A stretch of DNA of 64,000 nt. Origin: CAVTUU01 sp045804965. Its GTDB lineage: Bacteria; Chloroflexota; Chloroflexia; Thermomicrobiales; UBA6265. The number at the start of each line of letters is the position of its first letter. Within the stretch, counting starts at the first letter, position 1. The notes under the pieces are model-generated. The model saw nothing but the letters and a program-made list of their open reading frames with translations. It was not told where the DNA came from and ran no database searches. A program made the position numbers and the translations under genes. Positions 26,574 through 37,367 of the stretch are shown here, piece after piece. The DNA lies in NCBI GenBank assembly GCA_045804965.1, contig JBJMMD010000025.1:124001-188000 (forward strand), written 5' to 3'.

Positions 26574-28988
26574 TTAGGATGAAGCCAACTCAAGCGCCAG
26601 CATGCCCGCATTGAAAATCTGTTGCGCATCGATTCCAGTGGCTTCGTAGAGCGCTTGGCGTGAACCGGATTGTCCAAACTCGTCGACGCCGAGCGGGACG
26701 ACCGGGACGCCGAAGACCGATCCGGTGAAGGCGAGCGAGTGGGAAGCGCCATCCTGGACGGTGACAATCGGCGCACGACGCTCCTCGTTCGGGATCAATG
26801 CCGCGAAATGACCAAGATCGAGCGTGGCGTGCGCATCGCGCAATTGCGATCTGCGAGCGCGCCGCAGCGCGCCGAACAGGCGGCCCGCGCTTGTGACGTT
26901 GATCACATTGGCAGCCACACCTTCTTCATGCAATTGGTATGCAGCCTCAATCGCCTCCGGAATCATGATTCCGCCGGAGAAGATCTGCACAGTGTCCGCA
27001 ACCGGTAATTCGGGCGCGTGGATGCGGCGATCGACGATCCGGTAGCCACCCGCGAGCACGTTCCGGCGCAACTCTTCTTCCCCGAGCCGAGCAAGTGGTT
27101 CTTCGAAGAGCGACTGATCGATCCCTTTCGTGGACAATCTCAGATAAGTGGAGAGACCGTGCTCGCGGTCGCAGCATTGGCGCATCCCCTCGAGCAGCGT
27201 CCATTCGACCTCCTTGGCGAAGCAGGGTTCGTAGAAGGCCAAATTGGGCAGCTCAATACCGAGCGATGGCGTGACGGTGCTCTGGTGCGCGCCGCCTTCC
27301 GGACTCAGTGACACGCCGGCCGGCGTTCCCGCGAAGATCATGCGCGTGCCGGTATAGAGGCTATAGATCAGGGCGTCGAGACCGCGACAGATGAACGGGT
27401 CGTAGACCGTGCCGAGAGGAATCAGATGCTGGCCCGTCAACTCGTAGGAAAGTCCGAACTGTCCGAGCGCCATGAAGAGATTCATTTCCGAGATGCCGAG
27501 CTCGATGTGGTGACCGGCCGGAGCCGGTTGCCATTTGAGCAGCCGCTGCGCCCCCTCTTCGAAGTCGTGCGCGGTTTCACGGGCGAACACGCCGGCCTTG
27601 TTGATCCAACCAGAGAGATGGGTCGAAGTCGCGACGTCCGGCGACATCGTCACCAAGCGCTCGCTGACATCGGGGAAATCGGCAAGCCGGGCCAACGATC
27701 GGCCAAGAGCTTCTTGAGTCGAGGTCATCTGGGGATGACGAGTGTCTAGGCTCGTCGGAATAATCGCGGAATCAACCAGTGGAGCAGGGCGCTCATCGCC
27801 TTCGAGTCTGGTGGCAGCCTCGAGGCACCACTTGCCCGCTGGAGTAGCGGGATCGAATTGCGACCAAATCTCGTCCTCGCCAATCCCAAATGACTCGCGC
27901 AGCGCGTCCATTTGCGCCTGACTGAGCAATTGAGAGTGATTCAACGGGTCGCCGGCCATCGGCAACCCGTGTCCCTTGATCGTATAGGCGAAGATCACCG
28001 CCGGACCGTCAGAAATGGCGTCGGCCTGCGCCAGGACATCGAGCAGGCAGGGAAGATCGTGACCGCCCAGATTGCCGATGACGGCGCCGAGTTCGTCGTC
28101 CGAGATCGAGGCAATCGCGGCCTGGATCTTCTTCCGGAAGGTCGAATCGGCGACGTCGCTGACGCGGCGCCGGAGTTCGGCGCCGTCCTTGAGGCGGATG
28201 AGCACCTGATATTCCTCATTGCTCATCTCGTCGATGCGCTCGCGCAGGGCCGCCCCGTTGGGACCCGACATTGCCGAGGTGAGGCGGGTGCCGTATTTTG
28301 CTTCGAACACATGCCAGCCTGCGCCGGCGAAGAGCGCCTTCAACCGGGCCGCGCGCACGCCGGGGATGACTCGGTCGAGACTCTGGCGATTGAGATCGAC
28401 GATCAGGATCACGTTGCCGAGCCCTTGGATCGCCTCCTCGGCGACGGTTTCCCAGACATTCCCTTCGTCCAGCTCGGCGTCGCCAAGAAGCGCGATGAAC
28501 CGATCTGATGTTACCTCGCCAAAGTGAAGACCGGCATAGGCATCGGCCAGCGCCGCGAACACGGGTGCGACAGCGCCGAGCCCGACCGAGCCGGTCGAGA
28601 AATCGACGGGATCAGGGTCCTTCGTCCGGCTTGGATATGCCTGCAGTCCACCGAAATCGCGCAGCGTGGTCAGGTACTTCTGTGGCAACTTGCCGAGTAG
28701 GTATTGCGCCGCGTGGTAGGCAGGGGACGCATGCGGCTTGATCGAGACACGGTCGCCCGCGCGCAGAAAATGAAAGTAAAGCGCGGTAATGATCGAGACG
28801 ACCGAGGCGGACGAGGCCTGATGCCCACCGACCTTCGATTTGTCGGGACTGGGCCGGACATGATTCGCGTGGTGGACGATCTGGGTCGAAAGCCAGAGTA
28901 TGCGACGCTCGATCTCTTGTAGCGTCGCGAGTTCCTCAGGAGGGATCGCGGTCTCCGAGGCGGCGCTCGGAGCTTGGAGAACTGCCAT
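26574..28988 (-). CDS. ThDP-dependent transketolase/pyruvate dehydrogenase E1-like enzyme
   Basis: An 804-residue enzyme with complete transketolase-like architecture: ThDP-binding N-terminal domain (GGHQASSASVVSIITALYFH; ALLGDAELDEGNVWETVAEE to VDLNRQSLD), a pyrimidine-binding middle domain (ELGISEMNLFMALGQFGLSY) and a C-terminal domain. The GDAELDEG...DLN motif and length resemble homodimeric pyruvate dehydrogenase E1 (AceE), which is near 880 residues, and its relatives, more than classical transketolase (about 660). No E2 or E3 gene is adjacent, so the substrate is not settled. The ATG has AAGGAG six bases upstream. Confidence 0.85.
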   Translation of the reverse strand: MAVLQAPSAASETAIPPEELATLQEIERRILWLSTQIVHHANHVRPSPDKSKVGGHQASSASVVSIITALYFHFLRAGDRVSIKPHASPAYHAAQYLLGKLPQKYLTTLRDFGGLQAYPSRTKDPDPVDFSTGSVGLGAVAPVFAALADAYAGLHFGEVTSDRFIALLGDAELDEGNVWETVAEEAIQGLGNVILIVDLNRQSLDRVIPGVRAARLKALFAGAGWHVFEAKYGTRLTSAMSGPNGAALRERIDEMSNEEYQVLIRLKDGAELRRRVSDVADSTFRKKIQAAIASISDDELGAVIGNLGGHDLPCLLDVLAQADAISDGPAVIFAYTIKGHGLPMAGDPLNHSQLLSQAQMDALRESFGIGEDEIWSQFDPATPAGKWCLEAATRLEGDERPAPLVDSAIIPTSLDTRHPQMTSTQEALGRSLARLADFPDVSERLVTMSPDVATSTHLSGWINKAGVFARETAHDFEEGAQRLLKWQPAPAGHHIELGISEMNLFMALGQFGLSYELTGQHLIPLGTVYDPFICRGLDALIYSLYTGTRMIFAGTPAGVSLSPEGGAHQSTVTPSLGIELPNLAFYEPCFAKEVEWTLLEGMRQCCDREHGLSTYLRLSTKGIDQSLFEEPLARLGEEELRRNVLAGGYRIVDRRIHAPELPVADTVQIFSGGIMIPEAIEAAYQLHEEGVAANVINVTSAGRLFGALRRARRSQLRDAHATLDLGHFAALIPNEERRAPIVTVQDGASHSLAFTGSVFGVPVVPLGVDEFGQSGSRQALYEATGIDAQQIFNAGMLALELASS

Positions 28989-29085
28989 GAACTGCTCCTT
29001 GATGAGCGAGCCTCACTGACGCATACGTGGTCCGGCGCTATGCTCCTTGACTAATGGTACGACCTGACCCTGCGTTGAAACAGGG

Positions 29086-29709
29086 TCACGCCGTAGGAGT
29101 GGTTGAGAGCGTGGTCAGAGGAGTCGAGCCGTCGATCAGCCATTGGCCATCGCTCTTGGCAAAGACAATCTCGTCGACAAACGGGTTTGAGGGATCACCG
29201 GTGACGACCGTTGCGGCAACGCGGCCGTCCTCGAGTTGTTGTACGTCCTTGATTGCGATGAGTGCCAATCGCTGACCTTTGCGGACCGGCGCGGGCGGAG
29301 TCGCCACAAATTGGAGGAAACCTTCATAGTCGACGCCGTTTTCGCCACTGAACATGCGCGCAACATAGGCATCCGTGAAATAGGCGAGGGAGCGGAGAAT
29401 GTCGCCGGCATTCGAGCAGGCGATTGAGCCACGCACGACGGCCGTGATTGCGTTAACCGTTTCGTCGTCGGCGGGTTGACCACTCAAGTCCGGCGGTGGA
29501 GACGGCGAAGGAGAGGCTTCAATTGTGGAAGGTGGTGAAGGTATGGCTCGTGGCGCGATCGTGCATTCAGAAGGCGCGGGGATCTCGGGGGCCGCGGCGT
29601 GACGCGTCGCCTGTGCCTGCGAAGGAGATGAACGGACGAGTGACACCGCGAGCGCGATAACAACGATGCCCAATGCACATCGGCTTGCGACCGAGAAGCT
29701 CATTCGCAT
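29086..29709 (-). CDS. Secreted NTF2-like protein
   Basis: A 207-residue exported protein: signal peptide (SRCALGIVVIALAVSLVRS), a Pro/Ser-rich linker, then a domain of the NTF2/SnoaL type (VVRGSIACSNAGDILRSLAY, then FTDAYVARMF) ending with a strand DGQWLIDGSTPL. GGAGGT lies about 11 bases before the ATG at 29709. It resembles the protein at 44068-44691 in order and motifs, so the two are likely paralogues. The role of these exported NTF2-like domains is unknown. Divergent from the GS-like gene. Confidence 0.7.
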   Translation of the reverse strand: MRMSFSVASRCALGIVVIALAVSLVRSSPSQAQATRHAAAPEIPAPSECTIAPRAIPSPPSTIEASPSPSPPPDLSGQPADDETVNAITAVVRGSIACSNAGDILRSLAYFTDAYVARMFSGENGVDYEGFLQFVATPPAPVRKGQRLALIAIKDVQQLEDGRVAATVVTGDPSNPFVDEIVFAKSDGQWLIDGSTPLTTLSTTPTA

Positions 29710-29867
29710 TGTCGAACCGCACCTCCGCGTCGCCACAGGTTGCGCTAAGCTACCAAGACTCGAACACGCACCGTTGAATCGATTTCAAAGGAGTTTGACC
29801 GAAGGATTCGGCCCGTGCAACACCGAACGCTTCTTGCGGGGTCGCCCGTCTCTAGGGAGCTACGTCT

Positions 29868-31235
29868 ATGACGTCTCGGGACTCTACAGCCAAAGACTGG
29901 GTGATCGAACAGGCGACCGCTGCCGATCTCCGGCTCGTCCGCTTCCTCTATTGCGATTACGGCAGCACGATCCGGGGCAAGGCGACGCACCTTGCTCACC
30001 TCAATAAGCGGCTCGACGAAGGGATCGCGCTCGTCACTGGCCAACTCGCGATGAACGGGCTCGACGATTTACAGGTGATTCCGGGAATGACCGCTGTCGG
30101 TGAAGTCCGCATCGTTCCCGATCCCGAATCTTTCGTCATCGTTCCATACGCTCCTCGAACCGGCAGTATGATGAGCGATTTAATGCAACTCGACCGCAAG
30201 CCGTGGCCGGCCTGTCCCCGGCTCTTTCTTCGGCGCATGGTCGATGCGGCGAGCCGGCGGCGGGTTCGGGTCGAGACCGCGTTCGAGATCGAGTTCTTCC
30301 TGGCGCGAGAGACGGATACCGGCTTCGTCCCAATCGACGATTCGCTCTGTTTCAGCACGATTGGCATGGACTCGGCAGCCAGATTCACCGACGATCTCAT
30401 TGCCGCTCTCGAAGCGCAAGGGATCCAGCTCGAGCTGGCGTTGCCGGAGTATGGCAGCGGTCAGCAGGAGATTTCGATCCGTCATGCCGCGCCGCTGAAA
30501 GCCGCTGATAATCAATTGCGCGTGCGAGACACCGCGCGGGCGATCGCCGCTCAACATGGATTCGTCGCCAGCTTTGCCGCGAAACCGTTTCCCGACCAGA
30601 TTGGTTCCGGGGCGCATTGCCATCTGTCAATTTGGGACACGATCACCGGTGACAACCTGCTATATGACGCGACTCAGCCCTATGGGTTCAGCGAAGCGGG
30701 GCGTCACTTCGCGGCCGGTATCCTGCACCACTTACCTGCGTTAGCCGCGATCACTTGCCCGAGCGTCAACTCTTACCACCGGCTGCAGCCGCACGCCTGG
30801 GCGTCGGCGTTTGTCTGCTGGGGTTTCGACAATCGCGAGGGCGCGGTGCGCGTGCCGTCGACGTTTTGGGGTCGCGAACAAGCGACGTCGAATCTTGAAT
30901 TAAAAACGGTTGACAATTCGTGCAACCCGTATCTTGCGCTGGGCGCGATCATCGTTGCCGGCCTCGATGGCCTGGAAAAGAAGCTCGATCCCGGTCCCCC
31001 GCTCGACATCGACCCGGGGTTGGTTCCGGAATCCGAGCGTGAAGGCCGCGGCCTGCGGCCGCTGCCTCGCTCGTTGGACGAAGCGCTCGACAATTTGCAG
31101 CAGGACAAGCTCCTAATGGCAGCAATGGGCGAAACGCTTGCCCAGGCGTTCATCTCCGTACGCAGGTCGGAGGCGGCCACATATCGTGATCAACCAGAGG
31201 AATTCGAGTTCGCAAGCCATTTCCGCCGGTACTAG
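29868..31235 (+). CDS. Glutamine synthetase-like enzyme (GlnA/PuuA family)
   Basis: A 455-residue GS-superfamily ligase. Catalytic landmarks are present: E140 and E142 in FEIEFF, E194 in LPEYGSGQQE with E201, GSGAHCH at 247-253, NSYHRL at 301-306 and R323 in DNREGAVRVP. It is closer in style to gamma-glutamylpolyamine or gamma-glutamylanilide synthetases and to the C-terminal half of FluG than to assimilatory GS: the usual adenylylation-Tyr region is not evident. It probably joins glutamate to an amine with ATP. It leads a seven-gene cluster with an amidohydrolase and a Liv-type transporter. The ATG has GGGAG eight bases upstream. Confidence 0.85.
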   Translation: MTSRDSTAKDWVIEQATAADLRLVRFLYCDYGSTIRGKATHLAHLNKRLDEGIALVTGQLAMNGLDDLQVIPGMTAVGEVRIVPDPESFVIVPYAPRTGSMMSDLMQLDRKPWPACPRLFLRRMVDAASRRRVRVETAFEIEFFLARETDTGFVPIDDSLCFSTIGMDSAARFTDDLIAALEAQGIQLELALPEYGSGQQEISIRHAAPLKAADNQLRVRDTARAIAAQHGFVASFAAKPFPDQIGSGAHCHLSIWDTITGDNLLYDATQPYGFSEAGRHFAAGILHHLPALAAITCPSVNSYHRLQPHAWASAFVCWGFDNREGAVRVPSTFWGREQATSNLELKTVDNSCNPYLALGAIIVAGLDGLEKKLDPGPPLDIDPGLVPESEREGRGLRPLPRSLDEALDNLQQDKLLMAAMGETLAQAFISVRRSEAATYRDQPEEFEFASHFRRY

Positions 31236-31258
31236 GAGCCGGCTGACGAGAGGAGAAA

Positions 31259-32416
31259 ATGGCGATCGATCTCAGCGGCATTCGCGTCGTCGATCAGCAC
31301 TGCCACCAGTGGCGAAAAGCGGCGCCTCCGTATACCCCTGAAACCTACCAGCCGCTCTTCACCGAGGGCAGCGATGGACGGATTGGCCAGGGCGCGGCGA
31401 CGTCGATCTACTATCGCTGGACGATTCGCGAGCTTGCCCGTGTGCTTGCATGTGATCCGAACGAAGAAGCTGTTCTCGCGGTCCGCGCGGACATCGGGCA
31501 CGAGGGCCTCGCGACGAGGCTAATGGGTGAAGCGAACATCGAAGGCGCAGTGATCGATTACTGGTACACCGGCCGCGGTAGCGATCTCTACACCGTCGAA
31601 GAGATGACTGAACAGCTCGGCGGCGCGTGGACGAAAAGCGCGCTCCGGCTCGAGTCGTTGCTGGAATCACTCATCGTCGATTCCGCCGACGCTGGCGAAG
31701 TCGAAGATCGATTTCGCGCTCGCCTCAATCGCGAGGGTTTGCTCGCGGAGGGTGTTGTTTCCCTCAAGAGCATCATCGCCTATCGCACCGGATTGCAGGT
31801 GAGCAAGGTCGAGAAAGACGAGGCGTACGAATACTTTTCAAAAGCGAAATCGATCACGTCAGTGCAAGGACACGTTCGGATCGACGACAAGGCATTTCTC
31901 GATTATTTCCTTCGACTCGCGCTCAAGTGGGCGTCCGAGGAGCGGTTTCCGGTCCAGTTCCACACCGGATTCGGTGATCCGGATGTCTATTTGATAACTG
32001 GGAATCCGCTGGTCCTCCGCGACGTTTTGCAGGACCAGACCTATCGCGATGTTCCGTTCGTTTTCCTCCACGCATCGTATCCCTATGTGCGCGATCTGAG
32101 CTATCTCGCCAGCGTGTATCCGAACGTCTATCTCGATTTCGGGCTTGCGATTCCATTTGTCGCAAGCGAATACGAAGCGATCCTGCGGCAAGCGCTGGCA
32201 CTCGCGCCAACCTCGCGCGTCTTGTATTCGTCGGATGGGTTTGCGGTTCCTGAGCATCACTGGTTCGCCGCCGTGCACGGGCGGCGCGCGCTCGCGAGCG
32301 TGCTGACCGGATTTGTCGACCGAGGCATGATCGGCGAAGAGGATCAATTCGAGATCGCCGAGCAGATTCTGCGGGGAAATGCCTATCGGCTGTATGGATT
32401 GGAGCCGCCGATATGA
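31259..32416 (+). CDS. Amidohydrolase (amidohydrolase_2-like, FluG N-half-like)
   Basis: A 385-residue TIM-barrel metal hydrolase. All expected metal-site residues are visible: H14-x-H16 in VDQHCH, K170 in SLKS, H235 in QFHTG, H271 in FLHASYP and D326 in YSSDG. The set fits the uronate isomerase/amidohydrolase_2 group, and the fusion partner order in fungal FluG is amidohydrolase followed by GS. GAGAGGAG precedes the ATG. Its stop overlaps the livG-like ATG by 4 bases, which ties the hydrolase to the transporter. It may cleave the same gamma-glutamyl or amide compound that the GS-like enzyme makes. Confidence 0.85.
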   Translation: MAIDLSGIRVVDQHCHQWRKAAPPYTPETYQPLFTEGSDGRIGQGAATSIYYRWTIRELARVLACDPNEEAVLAVRADIGHEGLATRLMGEANIEGAVIDYWYTGRGSDLYTVEEMTEQLGGAWTKSALRLESLLESLIVDSADAGEVEDRFRARLNREGLLAEGVVSLKSIIAYRTGLQVSKVEKDEAYEYFSKAKSITSVQGHVRIDDKAFLDYFLRLALKWASEERFPVQFHTGFGDPDVYLITGNPLVLRDVLQDQTYRDVPFVFLHASYPYVRDLSYLASVYPNVYLDFGLAIPFVASEYEAILRQALALAPTSRVLYSSDGFAVPEHHWFAAVHGRRALASVLTGFVDRGMIGEEDQFEIAEQILRGNAYRLYGLEPPI

Positions 32417-33238
32417 TCGAGCAGGCTCAACCGATCATGGCTGGGGAAGAGACGAAACCTGTTGTCCTGCAAGCACGCGGAGTCGGCCGATCGTTCCGCG
32501 GCCTGAAGGCGCTCGTTGATTACAACCTCGACTTGCGCGACGGCGAAATCCTCGGCGTGATCGGACCGAATGGAGCGGGAAAGACGACGCTCTTCAACGT
32601 CATGACCGGGTTCTTACCGGTCACGACTGGCACGATCGCTTTCCTCGATCGCAAAATCAACGGAGTGCCGCCACACAAGATCACAAGCCTCGGCATCGCC
32701 CGCACGTTTCAAAATATCCGCCTGTTTGCCCGCATGTCCGTGCTCGACAACGTCAAAACGGCGCAGCAATTGCACGGTCGGGCAGGGTTTTTTGAGACAG
32801 TTGTCACCGCGCCTTCGTTTCTCGGAAAAGAACGCGTGCTTACTCAACGGGCACTTGACCACCTCGATCAGCTTGGTCTCGCCGATTTTCAAGACGCATT
32901 CGCGACCTCGTTGCCCTATGGTTTTCAGCGCAAGTTGGAGATCGCGCGGGCGCTTGCCACAGAACCGAAGGTGCTCTTGCTCGACGAGCCTGCCGCTGGC
33001 ATGAACCGACAAGAGACGTCCGAACTCGTTCAATTCATCCGTAACATTCATCGTCAATTCGGGTTGAGCGTCATTGTCGTCGAGCACGACATGTCCGTGA
33101 TTATGCGCCTGTGCGAGCGCATTCAGGTGCTCAATTACGGCCGAGTGATCGCGGAAGGAACGCCGACCCAAGTCCGGGCCGATCCTAGGGTGATCGAAGC
33201 CTACCTCGGCACCGACGAGGCGGAATCAGGAGCCGACC

Positions 33239-33252
<14 letters not shown>
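32413..33252 (+). CDS. livG: Liv-type ABC transporter ATP-binding protein (LivG-like)
   Basis: A 279-residue ABC ATPase. Walker A GPNGAGKTT at 51-59, an ABC-signature region in LPYGFQRKLEIARAL (degenerate, as in LivG relatives), and Walker B LLLDEPAAGMN. The branched-chain-amino-acid family signature KITSLGIARTFQNIRLF is present. It binds ATP to power uptake of branched-chain amino acids or related amides. It overlaps both the amidohydrolase and the next ATPase gene. Confidence 0.92.
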
Positions 33253-33943
<691 letters not shown>

Positions 33944-33970
33944 CAAGATGAGCCAGCGGAAGGCGAAACG

Positions 33971-34867
33971 ATGAGCTTTTCGGAATTTGGCCAGCAATTC
34001 GTCAATGCGCTCAGTTTGGGGAGCATCTACGCGCTCGTCGCGATCGGTCTGGCGATGGTCTTCAGCATTTTGCGGCTGATCAACTTCGCCCACGGCGAGC
34101 TGCTCATGCTCGGCGCCTTCGCCACGTATTACATCGAAAAGGCAGGTGTGCCGTTCCTCGCCGCCGCCTTCCTCGGCGCAGCCGCGACCGTGGCAATCGG
34201 TTTGACGATGGAACGTGTAGCGTACCGGCCGATCCGGGGAGCGCCGGATGTTGCGCTGCTGCTGACATCACTCGGGGTTTCGATTGCGATTCAGAACGCG
34301 GCGATCCTCATTTTCGATCCTCAACCGAAGCGCTTTCCAACGCCGTCGTTTTTCGAGAAGCAACTCGACCTCGGAAACGAGATTCAAATTAGTGTCACTA
34401 ACCTTGTCACCATCGCCACGGCACTCGCGCTGATGGTCTTCTTGACGCTCTTCGTCACGCGCACAACGTTGGGGATCTCGATGCGCGCGGCTGCGGAAAA
34501 CGGACTGGCCGCGCGGTTGATGGGGATCAACATCAACACGGTTGTCGTGACCGCGTTTATCATCGGTTCGGCAATGGCGGGTGTCGCGGGCGTGCTCTGG
34601 GGAGCGCGGGTGGGACGCATCGAACCGTTGATGGGATTCATCCCGGTCTTGAAAGCGTTCGTTGCAACGGTGATCGGAGGATTCGGATCTATTCCGGGGG
34701 CGGTGATCGGCGCCTTCATTCTCGGTTTCGGGGAAATTTTTCTCGTGGCGCTGCTCCCCGATAATCTCACCGGTTATCGTGATGCTTTCGTCTTCGGAGC
34801 GCTCATCCTGATTCTCTTGGTCCGGCCGCAAGGGATTCTCGGTTCGACCGAACCGGAGAAGATTTGA
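33971..34867 (+). CDS. livH: Liv-type ABC permease (LivH-like)
   Basis: A 298-residue permease with about eight TM segments. The family opening NALSLGSIYALVAIGLAMVF and the INFAHGELLMLGAF motif are clear, as is the EAA-like loop region RAAAENGLAARLMGIN. GGAAGG precedes the ATG. The livM gene overlaps its end by 4 bases. Confidence 0.92.
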   Translation: MSFSEFGQQFVNALSLGSIYALVAIGLAMVFSILRLINFAHGELLMLGAFATYYIEKAGVPFLAAAFLGAAATVAIGLTMERVAYRPIRGAPDVALLLTSLGVSIAIQNAAILIFDPQPKRFPTPSFFEKQLDLGNEIQISVTNLVTIATALALMVFLTLFVTRTTLGISMRAAAENGLAARLMGININTVVVTAFIIGSAMAGVAGVLWGARVGRIEPLMGFIPVLKAFVATVIGGFGSIPGAVIGAFILGFGEIFLVALLPDNLTGYRDAFVFGALILILLVRPQGILGSTEPEKI

Positions 34868-35964
34868 TGGCGACGAGAACGACATCACGTTGGCCGCAGG
34901 TCATCGCCGTTCTGGTAATGTTGGGTGTGCTTGCGGCGTTCCTTGCTTTCGCGCAAAACAACTTTAACGGCTATCGCATTCAGCTCGTGACCCTCATCGC
35001 GATCAACGCCATTGTCGCCGTCAGCCTGACCGTGACGAGTGGCTTCACGGGCGTCTTTTCGCTCGGACAAATCGCGTTCATGGCCATTGGCGCATATACC
35101 GCGGCTCTGCTGAACCTCCCGCCTCTCTGGAAGGAAGACATTCTCCTCCCCGGCTTGCCGGGCTGGTTGGCGACGCTCGACACCACCTCCTGGCCGCCCC
35201 AACTTGCACTGCTCGTCGCCTGCCTAGTCGGTGGGGCACTGGCGGCGGCGGTCGCCGTTGTCGTCGGAACACCGCTCATGCGCTTGTCAGGTCATTACGT
35301 CGCCGTGGCGACACTAGGCTTCCTGATCATCGTGCAAACCGTCGGCGTCAATTGGGATCAAGTGACAGGCGGCGCGCGCGGTCTCTCGCAAATTCCCACC
35401 TACACGAACGTCTGGGCCGCGTACATCTGGATGGTCATCACCGTCTACGTGGCGATACGGATTCGACACTCGCCTTATGGTCGCTCGATGATCGCCTCGC
35501 GGGAAAACCTTGTCGCGTCGCGGGCGGTCGGCATCAACGTTCACCGGTCGCGCATGGTCGCGTTTGTCACCGGCGCGTTCTTCGCAGGCGTGTCCGGTGC
35601 GCTCCTCGCGCATCAAATCGGCACAGTCGCCCCGAAGGCGTATTACTTCACGTTCACCTTCACGGTCGTTATCATGGTCGTTCTGGGTGGCATGGGGAGC
35701 GTCTCGGGCGCGGTGCTCGGAGCCGCGATCATAACGCTCGCTCCGGAATATCTGCGCGATGTCGAGGATGGCGTCAACCTCGGAGTGTTCGCGTTCGGAG
35801 ACCTCTTCGGATTGTCGCAGATCATCATGGCGGTCGGCTTCATTCTCGTCATGATTTTTCGCCCGCGCGGTTTCTTTGGAGATCGCGAGTTGAGCTTGAA
35901 ATTCTTATCCCGGCGGCGCACGCGGGCGCCGATTGCGCCGGCCACCGCGCCGACGAGTGATTGA
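34864..35964 (+). CDS. livM: Liv-type ABC permease (LivM-like)
   Basis: A 366-residue permease with about ten TM segments. SGFTGVFSLGQIAFMAIGAY and GGMGSVSGAVLGA are typical LivM segments, and the loop SPYGRSMIASRENLVASRAV is the expected EAA region. Double ATG at the start (34864 and 34867); the first gives the ATGA overlap with livH. The C-terminal tail is basic. Confidence 0.92.
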   Translation: MMATRTTSRWPQVIAVLVMLGVLAAFLAFAQNNFNGYRIQLVTLIAINAIVAVSLTVTSGFTGVFSLGQIAFMAIGAYTAALLNLPPLWKEDILLPGLPGWLATLDTTSWPPQLALLVACLVGGALAAAVAVVVGTPLMRLSGHYVAVATLGFLIIVQTVGVNWDQVTGGARGLSQIPTYTNVWAAYIWMVITVYVAIRIRHSPYGRSMIASRENLVASRAVGINVHRSRMVAFVTGAFFAGVSGALLAHQIGTVAPKAYYFTFTFTVVIMVVLGGMGSVSGAVLGAAIITLAPEYLRDVEDGVNLGVFAFGDLFGLSQIIMAVGFILVMIFRPRGFFGDRELSLKFLSRRRTRAPIAPATAPTSD

Positions 35965-35991
35965 GGGAGGTGACACGCGCGTTTTCCGCAA

Positions 35992-36006
35992 GCCGCCAAC
36001 GGCGGT
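35992..36006 (+). promoter_or_regulatory. Small hairpin in the livM-livK gap
   Basis: GCCGCC-AAC-GGCGGT sits in the 119-base gap between livM and livK and is followed by TATGAT. It may be an intra-operon attenuator or part of a promoter for livK and the fol genes. The evidence is weak. Confidence 0.25.
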
Positions 36007-36083
36007 ATGATGCTCGATGAATCGCCGCACCAGAGACTTGGAAACGTCGACCATAGTTGCCGCATGCAAGACGGAGGACGACC

Positions 36084-37355
36084 ATGTCTGATGATCGGAA
36101 TGAAGAGTTCGATTCAGTCTCGAGCCTAATTCGGGGAGGGATGGCGGGCCGGCTCAGCCGGCGTGAAATTCTGCGCCGCGGTTCGGCCCTCGGCCTCTCG
36201 CTCCCGCTGCTCTCCGCGCTGACGACCGTCGCCGCGCCGGAAAATGCACTCGCTGCCCCAAGTGGCGAGGACGTTGTTTTCGGTTGCCCATATAACTTAA
36301 CTGGCGACTACGCTTCCATCGACAATCCCGCTCGTGATGGATCAGATCTCGCCGCCGCCGAGCTAAACGCCGGCGACGGCGTCCTCGGCCGGCCGGTTAA
36401 GCTCATCGTCTACGACGGTAAGAGCGACTTGACGACCATCACCTCGATCACGAAGAAGCTTGTCGAAGAGGACAAGGTTCCCGTGCTCGTTGGACTCACT
36501 GACACGTCGTACATGCGGGCCGCGGGTCCCGTCGCCCAGGACAACGAGATTCCATTTCTTGATGTTGGAGGCACGGCGCCGATCATTACCAGTATCGGCG
36601 ATTACATCTTCATGCTCCCGTTTGGCGACAACGTCCAGGCTTCCGAGGGCGCAGAGTTCGCGCAAGAAAAGGGTTGGAAGACTTGCGCGCTGCTGCTCGA
36701 CGAGGCAATGGATTATACGAAGTTCCTGGCGAAGTACTTCAAAGACCGGTTCACGATGGACGACATCGGCGGAAAAGTCGTCTCCGAGAAGAAGTATCAG
36801 ATCGGCGATACCGATTTTTCGGGCCAGTTGACCGAGTTCAAGAACATCAATCCGCAACCCGATTTCTTCTACGTCTCTTCCAATCCGGGAGAGATTGGCA
36901 CCATCGTCAAGCAAGCGCGCGAAATAGGGCTCAATCAGCCGATTCTAGGCGGCGACGGATATGACACACCGCAGCTCGTCCTATTGGCCGGCGATACCGC
37001 GCACGATGTCTATTTCACGACGCACCAAGGCATTTATGGCGACGACCCGGCGGCCAAAAAGTTCTCCACCGACTATCAAACGAAGTACGGCAAGGCGCCC
37101 GATTCAGTCTTCGCTGCACTCGGCTACGACGGCATCAAGCTGATGGCGGATGCTATCAACCGAGCGGGTACCCTGGAGGGACCAAAAGTACGGGATGCCT
37201 TGGCGGCGACAGAGGGCTTCAAAGGCGCGACCGGCGAAATATCCTACGAGCCTGGCGTCCGGATTCCTTCGAAGTCGGTCGCGGTCATTGAAATCGTCGA
37301 TCAGAAGCCGAAGCTCATTAAGATTACCGTGCCGAAGACGATCGTCAAAGCATAG
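36084..37355 (+). CDS. livK: Liv-type substrate-binding protein (LivK-like)
   Basis: A 423-residue extracellular solute-binding protein of the Leu/Ile/Val type I fold. The export signal has SRREILRRG followed by a hydrophobic run, a Tat-like twin-arginine pattern. The mature part begins around APSGEDVVFGCPYNLTGDYA, with YDGKSD, LVGLTDTSYM and ILGGDGYDTPQL as family-type elements. It captures the substrate for the LivGFHM complex. The ATG at 36084 has GGAGG seven bases upstream. The ligand cannot be read from sequence. Confidence 0.9.
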   Translation: MSDDRNEEFDSVSSLIRGGMAGRLSRREILRRGSALGLSLPLLSALTTVAAPENALAAPSGEDVVFGCPYNLTGDYASIDNPARDGSDLAAAELNAGDGVLGRPVKLIVYDGKSDLTTITSITKKLVEEDKVPVLVGLTDTSYMRAAGPVAQDNEIPFLDVGGTAPIITSIGDYIFMLPFGDNVQASEGAEFAQEKGWKTCALLLDEAMDYTKFLAKYFKDRFTMDDIGGKVVSEKKYQIGDTDFSGQLTEFKNINPQPDFFYVSSNPGEIGTIVKQAREIGLNQPILGGDGYDTPQLVLLAGDTAHDVYFTTHQGIYGDDPAAKKFSTDYQTKYGKAPDSVFAALGYDGIKLMADAINRAGTLEGPKVRDALAATEGFKGATGEISYEPGVRIPSKSVAVIEIVDQKPKLIKITVPKTIVKA

Positions 37356-37367
37356 GCGACGTTGAGG